64,000 nucleotides of DNA from Sphingomonadales bacterium (lineage in GTDB: Bacteria; Pseudomonadota; Alphaproteobacteria; Sphingomonadales; Sphingomonadaceae): positions 228,207 through 292,206 of the forward strand of contig JADKCA010000006.1 in NCBI GenBank assembly GCA_016714795.1. Direction: 5' to 3'. Both the position numbers and the translations under genes were made by a program. The notes beneath the pieces are model-generated. The model saw nothing but the letters and a program-made list of their open reading frames with translations. It did no database searches and was not told the DNA's origin. Shown here piece after piece: positions 33,365-43,399 of the stretch; position 1 is the first letter of the stretch, and every line of letters starts with the position of its first letter.

Positions 33365-34615
33365 ATGTCGGTTCGTATGGCTCTAGCAAAACTTTGCGCC
33401 TGCGCTTGCGGGGGTGCCGTGATTGGCGGCGGCGCAATGCAGGCAGCGGCAGATGCACCTTCGCGTGGCGCATCTTATGCAAGCTCGCATCGGGCTTCTG
33501 GTGGACCGGCGACCAAGCGCGTTGTCCGCAAACGGATCGTCCGCAAGCGCGTGGCGGCGGCTCCTTCGGGCCAGCGTCGCGTCGTCAAGCGCATCAAGCG
33601 CACCGTCACCACCACAACGGCATCCTGTGCGCCGGCTGAAGTGACTGTCGCGAATCGCGGCATGGCCGCGCCGATGCCGATGGCCATCCCCGCCTATCCG
33701 ATGGATGGGCCGATGATGGGCGGCGGCGGTGGCGGTGGCGGCCCGATCGTGATCGGCGGCTCCGGCGGATTCGGTGGCGGCGGCGGCGGCTTCTTTGGCG
33801 GCTTCTTCGGTGGCGGCGGCGGAAGCGGCGGCGGCTCAGTCGTGATTTCGTCCACCACCAGCGGCGGTTCTACTTCGTCCAGCGGCGGTTCGACCTCCAC
33901 GACGGGCGGGTCTTCCTCCACCTCTTCGGGCGGTTCGGGCGGTTCGGGTGGCTCCTCCACCTCGACGGGCGGTCTCACCAGCACCTCGACCACGGGCGGC
34001 ATTTCCAGCACGACGGGCGGGTCTTCCACTTCTTCGGGCGGCTCCTCCACCTCCACGGGTGGCGTGACCAGCACGAGCGGCGGCATTTCGAGCACCACGG
34101 GCGGCGTGACCTCCACCAGCTCTACGGGCGGCTCCTCTACGTCGAGCGGCAACGTGACCAGCACGAGCTCGACCGGCGGTTCATCCTCGTCCACTTCGAC
34201 CGGCGGCGTGACGAGTACCTCTTCGTCCTCGGGCAATGTGTCGAGCTCGACCAGCACGTCGTCGGGCAATGTCACCTCGACCTCGTCCTCTTCGGGCAAT
34301 GTGACATCCAGTTCGTCGGGCAACGTCACTTCCAGCTCTTCGGGCAACGTGACTTCGTCCAGTTCGACCTCGACCAGCACGTCCACGGGCGGAATCAGCT
34401 CCACGACGACCACCAGCGGCGGGTCTTCCGCCGGGTCATCGGCGGGTTCGTCCGCTGGCTCTTCCGCCGGGTCTTCCAACGGCTCTTCGGCTGGATCGTC
34501 GAACGGTTCTTCGAACGGCACCGACGTGCCGGCACCGCCGATGGTGCTGCTCTTCGGTGCAGCAGCAGCCGGTCTGGTGGCCCGCCGCCGGATGGCGAAG
34601 GCCAAAGCCGCCTGA
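33365..34615 (+). CDS. Ser/Thr/Gly-rich surface protein with PEP-CTERM-like tail
   Basis: A protein of 416 residues. It has an N-terminal signal-like region (LAKLCACACGGAVIGGGAMQAAA), a basic stretch (RVVRKRIVRKRVAAAP), a Gly-rich block, then about 220 residues of low-complexity TSTGG, SSGNVTSS and finally SSAGSSAGSSNG repeats. The end is a sorting-type tail: DVPAPPMVLLFGAAAAGLV followed by ARRR, close to PEP-CTERM anchors processed by an exosortase. The repeat section would be a good O-glycosylation target. Function unknown; probably exposed on the cell surface. The protein's codons leave the opposite strand open, which is a shadow. It ends at a strong terminator. Confidence 0.75.
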   Translation: MSVRMALAKLCACACGGAVIGGGAMQAAADAPSRGASYASSHRASGGPATKRVVRKRIVRKRVAAAPSGQRRVVKRIKRTVTTTTASCAPAEVTVANRGMAAPMPMAIPAYPMDGPMMGGGGGGGGPIVIGGSGGFGGGGGGFFGGFFGGGGGSGGGSVVISSTTSGGSTSSSGGSTSTTGGSSSTSSGGSGGSGGSSTSTGGLTSTSTTGGISSTTGGSSTSSGGSSTSTGGVTSTSGGISSTTGGVTSTSSTGGSSTSSGNVTSTSSTGGSSSSTSTGGVTSTSSSSGNVSSSTSTSSGNVTSTSSSSGNVTSSSSGNVTSSSSGNVTSSSSTSTSTSTGGISSTTTTSGGSSAGSSAGSSAGSSAGSSNGSSAGSSNGSSNGTDVPAPPMVLLFGAAAAGLVARRRMAKAKAA

Positions 34616-34640
34616 TAACAACGTACAAGCGTATAATCTG

Positions 34641-34679
34641 CGCCCCCGGACCCAGCAGGGCTCCGGGGGCGTTGTTTTT
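34641..34679 (+). terminator. Intrinsic terminator of the surface-protein gene
   Basis: CGCCCCCGGA (34641-34650) pairs exactly with TCCGGGGGCG (34662-34671), followed by TTGTTTTT. It separates the surface-protein gene from serS. Confidence 0.88.
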
Positions 34680-34727
34680 GGGCTTCGCTCTTGCAGCGCC
34701 AAGCCTTCCCCGCCATAGCCTGCGGCC

Positions 34728-36008
34728 ATGCACGACATTCGATACATCCGCGAAAATCCCGATGCGTTTGATGCAGCGCTGGCCCGCCGTGGCTATGCCG
34801 CCCAGTCTGCCCAATTGCTGGAAATGGACGTCAATTGGCGCGCTCTGTCTTCCGAAGCACAAGCCGGGCAGGCCCGCCGCAACGAAGCCTCCAAGGCCAT
34901 CGGCCAGGCCAAGGCCCAGAAGGATGACGCCCGCGCTGACGCACTGATGGCCGAAGTGGCCGAGCTGAAAACCCGCCTGCCGCAGCTGGAAACAGAAGCC
35001 GGTGAAGCGCAGGACGCGCTTCAGGCGCTGCTGGCCTCCATCCCCAACCTCCCTGCCGACAATGTGCCGCAAGGCGCGGACGAGAAAGACAATCAGCTGA
35101 TCCACACGCGCGGCGAACCCGGCAGCTTCGCCTTCGAACCGCGCGAACATGACGTGGTCGGTGCGCCGCTCGGTCTGGATTTCGAGACTGCACAGAACGT
35201 CTCCGGCGCGCGCTTCGTCTATCTGCGCGGACAACTGGCCCGGCTCAACCGCGCGCTCGGCCAGTTCATGCTCGATCTGCATACCACCGAATTCGGGTAT
35301 CAGGAGGTGATGCCACCGCTGATGGTGCGTGACGAGGCGATGTATGGCACCGGCCAATTGCCCAAATTCGCCGAAGATCTGTTCAAGACCACCGATGGCC
35401 GCTGGCTGATTCCCACAGCCGAAGTGAGCCTGACCAACATCGTCAATGATGCGATCATGGCCGAAGCCGAACTGCCACTGCGCCTGACCGCGCTCACCTT
35501 CTGCTTCCGTTCTGAAGCGGGATCGGCAGGGCGCGACACCAAGGGGATGATCCGCCAGCACCAGTTCGAAAAGGTCGAACTCGTCTCCATCACGACGCCC
35601 GAAGCCTCCGAATCCGAGCATGAGCGGATGACCGCGTGCGCCGAAACCGTGCTCGAACGGCTGGGCCTGCCCTTCCGCCGGATGCTGCTGTGCACCGGAG
35701 ACATGGGCTTTGGTGCGCGGCGCACCTTTGATCTGGAAGTGTGGCTGCCTGGCCAGAACCAGTATCGCGAAATTTCCAGCTGCTCCACCTGCGGCGATTT
35801 TCAGGCGCGGCGCATGAACGCGCGCTTCCGCCCGACCGGGGAGAAGGCCACGCGCTTCGTCCACACGCTCAACGGCTCCGGCTTGGCCGTGGGCCGCACG
35901 CTGGTGGCTGTGCTGGAGAATTACCAGCAAGCCGATGGCAGCGTGATTGTCCCTAAGGCCTTGCGGCCATGGATGGGTGGACTTGAACTGCTGGAGCCTC
36001 AGGGTTGA
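34728..36008 (+). CDS. serS: Serine-tRNA ligase
   Basis: Class II synthetase of 426 residues that charges tRNA-Ser (and tRNA-Sec). The N-terminal antiparallel coiled-coil arm is visible (EAQAGQARRNEASKAIGQ to LPQLETEAGEAQDAL). Motif 2 is CFRSEAGSAGRDTKGMIRQHQF with QFEKVEL, and motif 3 is LNGSGLAVGRTLVAVLEN. It is essential and housekeeping. Its stop overlaps the start of the NlpD-like gene by 4 nt (TTGA). Confidence 0.97.
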   Translation: MHDIRYIRENPDAFDAALARRGYAAQSAQLLEMDVNWRALSSEAQAGQARRNEASKAIGQAKAQKDDARADALMAEVAELKTRLPQLETEAGEAQDALQALLASIPNLPADNVPQGADEKDNQLIHTRGEPGSFAFEPREHDVVGAPLGLDFETAQNVSGARFVYLRGQLARLNRALGQFMLDLHTTEFGYQEVMPPLMVRDEAMYGTGQLPKFAEDLFKTTDGRWLIPTAEVSLTNIVNDAIMAEAELPLRLTALTFCFRSEAGSAGRDTKGMIRQHQFEKVELVSITTPEASESEHERMTACAETVLERLGLPFRRMLLCTGDMGFGARRTFDLEVWLPGQNQYREISSCSTCGDFQARRMNARFRPTGEKATRFVHTLNGSGLAVGRTLVAVLENYQQADGSVIVPKALRPWMGGLELLEPQG

Positions 36009-37030
36009 GGGCCTATGCCCTTGCACTGATCCTTGTCGGGCCGCTGGCGCTTGCCGCGTGCATCCCGCCCAGCCCGCAGCATCCTGGCGCCACCGAACCC
36101 CGGCTTGATGGCCGGATGGACACGGTATTTGATGAAGACGCCGTATGGGATTCCAACCCGGTGCAGCCCAATGCCGGGCTGGTGAGCGGAAGCGCCTATG
36201 TGGTGCAGCCCGGAGACACGCTTTCCCAGATCGGCGAAGCGACCGGCGTTGGGCTGGAAGCGCTGGCCGCTGCAAATGCGCTGGAGGCCCCCTACATCAT
36301 CAAGCCGGGGCAGACACTCTCCATTCCGCAAGGCCGCTTCCACCGCGTGGCGGCTGGCGAAACCGGCATCGCCATTGCGCGCGCCTATGGCGTGCCCTGG
36401 TCCCGCATTGTGGAGGTGAACGCGCTGACCGAGCCATTCATTCTGAAGATCGGGCAGCGCCTGTCCATTCCGGGAACCGGCGCAGCTCCGGCAGATGCGG
36501 ATAGCTCTCGTGCACAGGCATTCCGGCTGGATATTGACGATATTGTCACCGGCGGCGAACCGGCAAGCGAACAGGAGGGTGCGCTGGTGGAAGTCGCGCC
36601 CGACACGGTGGCAGCCCCGCTGCCCGCTTCGATGCGCGTGGCTGAACCGTCGCAATTTTCAGGCAGTTTCGGCTGGCCCGCCACTGGCGCAGTCCGCACC
36701 CGCTTCGGCCCGGCGGGCGAGGGTCAGATCAACCATGGCATCGATATTGCAGTGGCCAGGCGCGCGCCCGTCACCTCCGCATCGGATGGCGTGGTGGCGT
36801 TCGTAGGCGATGGTGTGACGGGCTATGGCAGCGTCATATTGGTGCGCCATGGTGGCGGCTGGATCAGCGCCTATGGCCGCACTGCAGAAGCGACGGTAAC
36901 GCGCGGACAAACCGTCAAGCGCGGGCAGGTGATCGGCTATGCGGGAACCGGCTCCGCCCCGCTCATCCATTTCGAGTTGCGCAAGAACCGTCTTCCGGTT
37001 GACCCGCTGACGCAACTTCCCCCGCGCTGA
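36005..37030 (+). CDS. NlpD-like lipoprotein: two LysM domains and a degenerate LytM domain
   Basis: A protein of 341 residues starting at TTG 36005. The lipobox is LALAAC (Cys19), so it is an outer-membrane lipoprotein. LysM 1 (YVVQPGDTLSQIGEATG) and LysM 2 (HRVAAGETGIAIARAYG) bind peptidoglycan. The C-terminal M23/LytM domain reads INHGIDIAV, SAYGRTAE and LIHFELRK: relative to active enzymes the first His and the catalytic His of SAY-x-H are replaced, as in E. coli NlpD. It is therefore probably an activator of cell-wall amidases in division, not a peptidase. It precedes addB. Confidence 0.88.
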   Translation: MRAYALALILVGPLALAACIPPSPQHPGATEPRLDGRMDTVFDEDAVWDSNPVQPNAGLVSGSAYVVQPGDTLSQIGEATGVGLEALAAANALEAPYIIKPGQTLSIPQGRFHRVAAGETGIAIARAYGVPWSRIVEVNALTEPFILKIGQRLSIPGTGAAPADADSSRAQAFRLDIDDIVTGGEPASEQEGALVEVAPDTVAAPLPASMRVAEPSQFSGSFGWPATGAVRTRFGPAGEGQINHGIDIAVARRAPVTSASDGVVAFVGDGVTGYGSVILVRHGGGWISAYGRTAEATVTRGQTVKRGQVIGYAGTGSAPLIHFELRKNRLPVDPLTQLPPR

Positions 37031-37031
37031 G

Positions 37032-39956
37032 ATGGGCAGCCCCGCCTCCCCCGCCGTCTGGACGATTCCGGTCTGGAGGCCCTTTGGCGATGCGCTCGTC
37101 TCTGGCCTGCTGGAGCGGGCGGGCGGGGACCGGATGGCACTGGCGCGGGGCCTGTTGATCCTGCCGAACCACCGCGCCACCCGCGCGATCCGTGATGCCT
37201 TTGTCCGCGCCGCCGAACCCGCTTTGCTGCTGCCGCGCATGGTGACGGTGGGGGACAGCGATCTGGCAGAGGCGGCAGGCCTGCTGTTTGACAGCGCAGA
37301 GGCAGAGCCGGTGCCGCCCGCCATCGAGCCGCTCCATCGCCGGATGCTGCTCGCGCGGCTGATCGGGCAGACCCCATTGTTCGGCATGGACCGGGTGGAT
37401 GCGGCGACCGCCTTCCGGTTGGCGGGCGATCTGGCCACTTTGCTCGACCAATTGACCATCGAGAAAAAGACGCCCGATGACCTGCATGATCTGAAGGAAA
37501 AGGGCGAACTGTCAGACCATTGGCAGCGCAATGCCGATCTGGTGGACATGATCCGCCGCCTTTACCCGCAGGAACTGGCGCGGCTCGGGCTGATCGACCT
37601 GACCGACCGCCGCAACCGGCTGCTGGAGGCGACTGCGCGGCGCTGGGAAGCCAATCCGCCGCCGGGCTTTGTTGTCGCGGCAGGTATCAGCACGGCAGCG
37701 CCTGCCATTGCCGGGCTGTTGCGCGTGATTGCGCGACTGCCACGGGGCGATGTCGTGCTCTCCGGGCTCGATCTCTCCCTGCCGGAGGAGCAGTGGGAGG
37801 CCGTGCGCGGCTCGGAAGAAAAGCCGGGTGAGGAATCGCATCCGCAGCACCACCTCTCCGTCCTGCTGGACCGGATGGGTGTTTCGGTGCGTGAAGTGAA
37901 GCCCTGGCCGGGCAAGGATGACGGCCCCAAGGCGCGCGCGCAGATCGTGGCGAAGGCGATGGCACCTGCGGCCTATACCGATGACTGGTATGAACGCGGG
38001 GCGAAGCAAAGGCCGCTCGACGGCGTTTCGGTGCACCGCTTTGCCACGCCTGCCGATGAGGCACAGGGCATCGCCATTGCCATGCGCGCGGCGCTGGAAG
38101 AGCCGGAGCGGACTGTCGCGCTGATCACGCCAGACCGGGCGCTGGCCGCGCGCGTTGCGGCGCACCTCCATCGCTGGGGCATTCAGGCCGATGATTCGGC
38201 GGGCCGCCCGCTTTCCCGCACTTTGCCCGGCAGCCTGATTGGCGCGCTGGCGGGGGCCGGAGCAGAGCGGTTTGCGCCCGCCGCGCTCCTCACTTTGCTC
38301 AAGCATCCGCTGGTGCAAGCAGGCGAACAGCGCCGCGCCTGGCTGGATGGCGTGCGCTGGCTGGACGCGGCGCTGCGCGGACCGCGCCCGGCCTCCGGCC
38401 TGTCCGGCATCACCGCCCGTCTGGAAGGGATGCGCGAGCGCGAACGCAAGGCGCATGCCCGCGCGATCGACTGGTGGCGCGACAATAAGGCTCTGCTGGA
38501 GCCCTTTGCCAAGGCGATGAACAGTGCGACTCTGGAACCGGCCTCTGTGCTCGCCGCCATTCGCGAGGCAGCGACCGCTCTGTGTGGGGAAGGCGTGTGG
38601 AGAGGGCAGGACGGGCGCGCTGTCGCAGACCTGATCGGCAGGTTCGAGGCGCTGTGTCCTGCGGGGCCGGATCATCTGCCGCACGATGCCCTGCCGCAAT
38701 TGATCCGCACGCTGCTGGACAGCGAAACCGTGCGCCCGGCCTGGGGCGGGCATCACCGGCTGTTCATCTGGGGCTTGCTGGAAGCACGCCTGCAAAGCGC
38801 AGACACGGTGATATTGGGCGGGCTCAACGAAGGCAGCTGGCCGCAACTGCCCGCTCCCGATCCCTTCCTCGCCCCGCGCCTGCGCCGCCTGCTGCTGCTG
38901 CCGGGGCTCGACTATCGCATCGGCCTGTCTGCCCATGATTTCACGCTGGCGCTTGGCGCGCGTCAGGTCATCATCACGCGCGCCGCGCGTGATGCGACGG
39001 CCCCCACGCTTGAATCGCGCTTGCTGTTGCGGCTTTCCGCGCTCGCCCGGCTGGAGGAAGGTGCACTGCCGCTCGGGCCGCTCGCCCGGATGATCGACGC
39101 GGCAGACCAAGTCACCCGCGCGCCCCGCCCCGCTCCTGCTCCGCCTGCTGCCGAGCGCCCGCGCCGCATTGCGGTGACGGAGGCGGACAAGCTGGTGCAA
39201 GACCCTTACGGATATTATGCCCGCGTTCTGCTGAAGCTCTCCCCGCTCGACCCGCTGGACGGGGACATCACCCCCGCATGGCGCGGCTCGATGATCCACG
39301 CGGTGCTCGAACGCTGGGGCAAGGAGGATCATTATGCGCCGGGCAGACTGATCCCCCGGATCGAGGCCGAACTGGCCCGTCCCGAGGTTGATCCCGCGAT
39401 CCGCGCCTTTGGCCTGCCGCGCCTCAAGGAGGCGCTGGGCTGGATCGAGCGGCAGGTGCAGGAGTTGAAGCGCGAGGGGCGCGCGCCGCTCTTCGCCGAA
39501 GAGAGCGCGGAAATCGAGCTGGGCGATGTGCGGCTGCGCGGCACCCCCGACCGGATCGACAGGCTGCCCGATGGCCGCCTTGCCATTGTCGATTACAAAT
39601 CGGGAGACAGCCCCCGCAAGAAGCAGGTGACGCAGGGCTTTGCGCTGCAACTTGGCCTGCTGGGCGTGATGGCGGAATGCGGCGCGTTCAAGGGCGTCAG
39701 CGGTGAAGCGACGGCGTTCGAATATTGGCGGCTCAACAAGAAGTCGGGCAGCTTCGGGCGGATCGAGGCGATGGATGCGGACAAGGATGATCCGCGCAGC
39801 CTCTCCGAATTCTGCCATGAGCGGTTCGAGCAATTGGTAGCCGACTATCTGACCGGAGAAGCCCCCTTCACGGCCCGGCTCAACCCCGATTATTCGGGCT
39901 TTACCGATTATGACCAACTGATGCGATTGGAGGAATGGTATGGCCCGCAAGGCTGA
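37032..39956 (+). CDS. addB: Double-strand break repair protein AddB
   Basis: A protein of 974 residues of the alphaproteobacterial AddB type, partner of AddA in a helicase-nuclease that resects double-strand breaks for RecA. The N-terminal part (RGLLILPNHRATRAIRDAFVR) is the inactivated helicase region. The C-terminus carries a PD-(D/E)XK nuclease with LAIVDYKSGDSPRKKQV and QGFALQLGLLGVM. It starts 1 nt after the NlpD-like gene and overlaps addA by 17 nt. Confidence 0.95.
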   Translation: MGSPASPAVWTIPVWRPFGDALVSGLLERAGGDRMALARGLLILPNHRATRAIRDAFVRAAEPALLLPRMVTVGDSDLAEAAGLLFDSAEAEPVPPAIEPLHRRMLLARLIGQTPLFGMDRVDAATAFRLAGDLATLLDQLTIEKKTPDDLHDLKEKGELSDHWQRNADLVDMIRRLYPQELARLGLIDLTDRRNRLLEATARRWEANPPPGFVVAAGISTAAPAIAGLLRVIARLPRGDVVLSGLDLSLPEEQWEAVRGSEEKPGEESHPQHHLSVLLDRMGVSVREVKPWPGKDDGPKARAQIVAKAMAPAAYTDDWYERGAKQRPLDGVSVHRFATPADEAQGIAIAMRAALEEPERTVALITPDRALAARVAAHLHRWGIQADDSAGRPLSRTLPGSLIGALAGAGAERFAPAALLTLLKHPLVQAGEQRRAWLDGVRWLDAALRGPRPASGLSGITARLEGMRERERKAHARAIDWWRDNKALLEPFAKAMNSATLEPASVLAAIREAATALCGEGVWRGQDGRAVADLIGRFEALCPAGPDHLPHDALPQLIRTLLDSETVRPAWGGHHRLFIWGLLEARLQSADTVILGGLNEGSWPQLPAPDPFLAPRLRRLLLLPGLDYRIGLSAHDFTLALGARQVIITRAARDATAPTLESRLLLRLSALARLEEGALPLGPLARMIDAADQVTRAPRPAPAPPAAERPRRIAVTEADKLVQDPYGYYARVLLKLSPLDPLDGDITPAWRGSMIHAVLERWGKEDHYAPGRLIPRIEAELARPEVDPAIRAFGLPRLKEALGWIERQVQELKREGRAPLFAEESAEIELGDVRLRGTPDRIDRLPDGRLAIVDYKSGDSPRKKQVTQGFALQLGLLGVMAECGAFKGVSGEATAFEYWRLNKKSGSFGRIEAMDADKDDPRSLSEFCHERFEQLVADYLTGEAPFTARLNPDYSGFTDYDQLMRLEEWYGPQG

Positions 39957-42900
39957 CCGCCCGCCCGGCGCACTCAACCGGCTGGAAGACGAGCAGGAAC
40001 GCGCCTCCCGCCCGGACAATCTGGTCTGGCTTTCTGCCTCCGCCGGCACTGGCAAGACGCAGGTTCTGACCTCGCGCGTGCTGCGGCTGCTACTGAAAGG
40101 CGAAAAGCCCGAATCGATCCTGTGCCTCACCTTCACCAAGGCAGGGGCCAGCGAAATGGCCAACCGGATCAACCAGATCCTCGCGCGCTGGGTGATGGCG
40201 AGCGACAATGACCTCTATCATGATCTGGAAGCGCTGGGCGAAGTGCCCGGCCCGGAGATGCGCAAAACCGCGCGGACCTTGTTCGCCCGCTTGCTTGATG
40301 CGCGCGGCGGCGGCCTTCGCATCCAGACCATCCACAGCTTCTGCCAGAGCCTGCTCGGCGGCTTTCCGCTGGAGGCAGGTCTTGCCCCCGGCTTCCGCCT
40401 GATCGAAGAGCGCGACGCGGCGCTGCTTTCCCGCACCGTGTTTGGTGAATTGATGGCGGAGGATGAAGCGACCGGCGTGCCGCTGCTCGCCCCGCTGGCC
40501 GGTGAACTGGGCCTCTCCATGGGTGAGGAAAAGGCCATGGCCTATCTCCGCGCGCTCGCTCCCAAGGCGGAAGCGTTGCGCGCGCTACCCGATACACGCG
40601 CGTGCATGAAGCGCTGGATGCACACGCATCTGTCTGGCGGAAACGGCGATCTCTGGGAGACGGTGCGCACGCAGCTTGCCGATCCGGTCGAGCCGACGAT
40701 TGCCGCCTTTGCCGAGGCGTCCGCCGCATGGGGCACCAAGACCGGGCTGGACCTTGCGTTGAAGGTGCGGACATGGCTCGCCGCAGACCTGCCGACACGA
40801 ATTCAGACCTTTGCGGAAGGCGAAAGCGGCTGGCTGACAGCATCCCGCACGCCGCGCAAGATGGGCACCAAAGGCGCAGGGGCCGAAGCCGCTGAACTCG
40901 CCATCCGCCTGTTCGAATGGTCCGATCCCATCCATGGACTGATCAATCTGGCCGCGCAGGCAGACCGGGCCGCCGACGCCGTGCTGCTGGGCCGCGCTTA
41001 TGCCCTGCGCCATGCCCGTGCCAAGGCAGAGGCGGGCTTTGTCGATTATGATGATCTCATCCGTCGCGCTGTCGACCTGCTGCAAACGCAGGGCATGGGC
41101 GAATGGGTGCGCAAAAAGCTGGACCAGTCCACCGATCATGTCCTGATCGACGAAGCGCAGGATACCAACGCCGCGCAGTGGGACATCATCAAGGCGCTGA
41201 CCGAGGAATATTTCACCGGCGCCAGCGCTGCCGGAGACCGGGTGCGCACGCTGTTCACGGTGGGCGATTACAAGCAGGCCATTTTCGGCTTTCAGGGCAC
41301 CGATCCGGAAAATTTCCGCGCCGCGCAGGAGTGCTTTGCCGAACGCGCGTCATGGGTGGAGCGCGACCTGCTCGATCTGTCGCTGACCCGCTCGTTCCGC
41401 TCCGCCCAGCCGATTCTGGACGTGACCGATTCGGTCATCGCCGAACTCGGCTTTGAAGCGCTCGGCATGGATGCTCCTGTGCCGGAACATCACAGCGCAG
41501 ACGGGACATGGCCGGGCGAGGTCATTCTGGTGCCACCGGTGGTAGTGGAGGATGAGTTGGCCGAGGAAGGCGATGAGGAATGGCTGGGCGAATCCGAACG
41601 CCTGCTCGCCGCCCGCATTGCCGACCAGATTCATGACTGGTGGAAAGCCAATCCGCTCTGGATCGCGCGCAAGGGCCGCTTCATGGTGCCGGGCGATGTG
41701 ATGATCCTGCTGCGCAAGCGCGGGGAACTGGCCCGCCTGCTGGTGGCGCGCCTCAATGAGCGCGGCATTCCGGTGGCGGGGCTGGACCGACTACGGCTGG
41801 GCGCGCCGCTCGCCGTTCAGGATCTGCTGGCCTGCGCACGCTTTGCCATGCAGCCCGAAGATGATCTCAATCTCGCCGCCCTGCTCGTCTCCCCGCTGGT
41901 GGGGCTGACGCAAGAGCAGCTATATGAGGCCGCCAAGGGCCGCAAGCGCGCGCTTTGGCCGCATCTGGAGGATGTGTTGCGTGATCAATTGATGCCCATC
42001 CTCAACGCAGCGGACATGACCTCCCCCTACCGCTTTTTCGAGACGATCCTGTCTGGACCGATGCAGGGGCGCACACGGCTGCTCGCCCGGCTGGGAGATG
42101 AAGCGCGCGACCCGCTTGATGCTCTGCTCTCTGCCGCGCTCGATTTCGAAGCCAGCCATCCGCCGTCGCTCCAGCTTTTCCTCGACTGGTTCGACCGGTC
42201 TGACGCCGACATCAAGCGCGATGCCGAAAGCGGCGGCGGGGCCGTTCGCGTAATGACCGCGCATGGAGCCAAGGGCTTGCAAGCCCCCATCGTCATTCTG
42301 GCAGACGCCACCGGAGATCCAACGCGCAGCCGCCCGGATGCCGTCACTGTGCCGCTGCCCGGCGGAGAGACTCTGCCGCTGCCCCGCCCCTCTGCGGCAG
42401 AACGCACGCTCTCGCTCAAGGAACTGGATGATGCGCGCAAGGAGAGCGATCTCAAAGAGCATCGCCGCTTGCTCTATGTCGCGCTGACCCGCGCCGAAGA
42501 GCGACTGCTGATCACCGGCGCGCTCAAAAAGGGCGAAGTGCCCGCCACCAGCTGGCACGCCGCCGTGGGCGCTGCGATGGATGCGATGCAGGCGGACAGC
42601 ATTGACGCGCCCGTCTGGGCCACAGCGGTGCGCCGCGTGGCGCGCGGGCAGGCGGAAGCAAGAACAGTCGCTGCACCGGTCCCAACGGCCCCGATTGCCC
42701 GCCCGCTTTGGCTCGATGCGCCGCCCGCACCCGAGGCCGCACCACAGCGCCCGCTTTCCCCCTCCTCGTTGGGCCATGATGATGCGAGCGATCCCCCGCC
42801 TTCGCCCACCATGGCCGCAGCGGCAGAGCGCGGTCGCCTGCTCCACGCGCTGTTCGAACGGCTTCCGGCTTTGCCCCAAGGCGCGCGCCGGGCCGCAGGG

Positions 42901-43350
42901 GAACGCTGGCTGTCCGCCTCTGCCGGGGTCAGCGATACCGCGCGGCGGGCAGACCTGCTCGATACCGCGCTCTCCGTGATCAACGATGTGCGCTTTGCCC
43001 ATGTCTTCATGCCCGAGGCGTTGGCCGAAGCGCCACTGGCGGGCGTGGTGGATGGCTTTGTGGTGGCGGGCACGGTGGATCGGCTGCTGGTTGATGAAGC
43101 CGAAATCCTGATCGTCGATTTCAAGACCGGGCGGTTCGTACCGCGCACAGCAGACGCGCTGCCCATCTCTCACCTGCGCCAGATGGCAGCCTATGCGGCT
43201 TTGCTCGCACAGATTTTCCCCGACCGACCGGTGCGCGCGGCTCTTCTTTACACGCATGGCCCGAGCCTGATCGATCTTTCGCCGGATTTGCTGGCACAGC
43301 ACAAGCCCAACTTGGCGTGGCAGCAGGAAGTCTTGCAGCAAGCCGGTTGA
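39940..43350 (+). CDS. addA: Double-strand break repair helicase AddA
   Basis: A UvrD-like helicase-nuclease of 1,136 residues. Walker A is SASAGTGKTQ (residues 32-41), motif Ia follows with LCLTFTKAGASEMANRI, motif II is VLIDEAQDTN, then VGDYKQAIFGFQGT, and motif VI is RLLYVALTRAEERL. The C-terminal nuclease has ILIVDFKTGRFVP. The start has GGAGGA ahead, inside addB. With AddB it is the RecBCD counterpart of alphaproteobacteria; degradation of phage DNA is a side role. Confidence 0.96.
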   Translation: MARKADRPPGALNRLEDEQERASRPDNLVWLSASAGTGKTQVLTSRVLRLLLKGEKPESILCLTFTKAGASEMANRINQILARWVMASDNDLYHDLEALGEVPGPEMRKTARTLFARLLDARGGGLRIQTIHSFCQSLLGGFPLEAGLAPGFRLIEERDAALLSRTVFGELMAEDEATGVPLLAPLAGELGLSMGEEKAMAYLRALAPKAEALRALPDTRACMKRWMHTHLSGGNGDLWETVRTQLADPVEPTIAAFAEASAAWGTKTGLDLALKVRTWLAADLPTRIQTFAEGESGWLTASRTPRKMGTKGAGAEAAELAIRLFEWSDPIHGLINLAAQADRAADAVLLGRAYALRHARAKAEAGFVDYDDLIRRAVDLLQTQGMGEWVRKKLDQSTDHVLIDEAQDTNAAQWDIIKALTEEYFTGASAAGDRVRTLFTVGDYKQAIFGFQGTDPENFRAAQECFAERASWVERDLLDLSLTRSFRSAQPILDVTDSVIAELGFEALGMDAPVPEHHSADGTWPGEVILVPPVVVEDELAEEGDEEWLGESERLLAARIADQIHDWWKANPLWIARKGRFMVPGDVMILLRKRGELARLLVARLNERGIPVAGLDRLRLGAPLAVQDLLACARFAMQPEDDLNLAALLVSPLVGLTQEQLYEAAKGRKRALWPHLEDVLRDQLMPILNAADMTSPYRFFETILSGPMQGRTRLLARLGDEARDPLDALLSAALDFEASHPPSLQLFLDWFDRSDADIKRDAESGGGAVRVMTAHGAKGLQAPIVILADATGDPTRSRPDAVTVPLPGGETLPLPRPSAAERTLSLKELDDARKESDLKEHRRLLYVALTRAEERLLITGALKKGEVPATSWHAAVGAAMDAMQADSIDAPVWATAVRRVARGQAEARTVAAPVPTAPIARPLWLDAPPAPEAAPQRPLSPSSLGHDDASDPPPSPTMAAAAERGRLLHALFERLPALPQGARRAAGERWLSASAGVSDTARRADLLDTALSVINDVRFAHVFMPEALAEAPLAGVVDGFVVAGTVDRLLVDEAEILIVDFKTGRFVPRTADALPISHLRQMAAYAALLAQIFPDRPVRAALLYTHGPSLIDLSPDLLAQHKPNLAWQQEVLQQAG

Positions 43351-43399
43351 GATCGCCCGAAACGCGCCCTACATTCACCCCAACACAAGGAGACACTTC

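Noticed and set aside
33694..34716. A 340-codon minus-strand frame rich in P-V-E-V repeats
   Set aside because: It is the direct complement of the Ser/Thr/Gly repeat section, so the repeats are inherited; the plus-strand protein has a signal and sorting tail.
37512..40208. An 898-codon minus-strand frame opposite addB
   Set aside because: Antisense shadow of addB; no recognisable domain or ribosome site.
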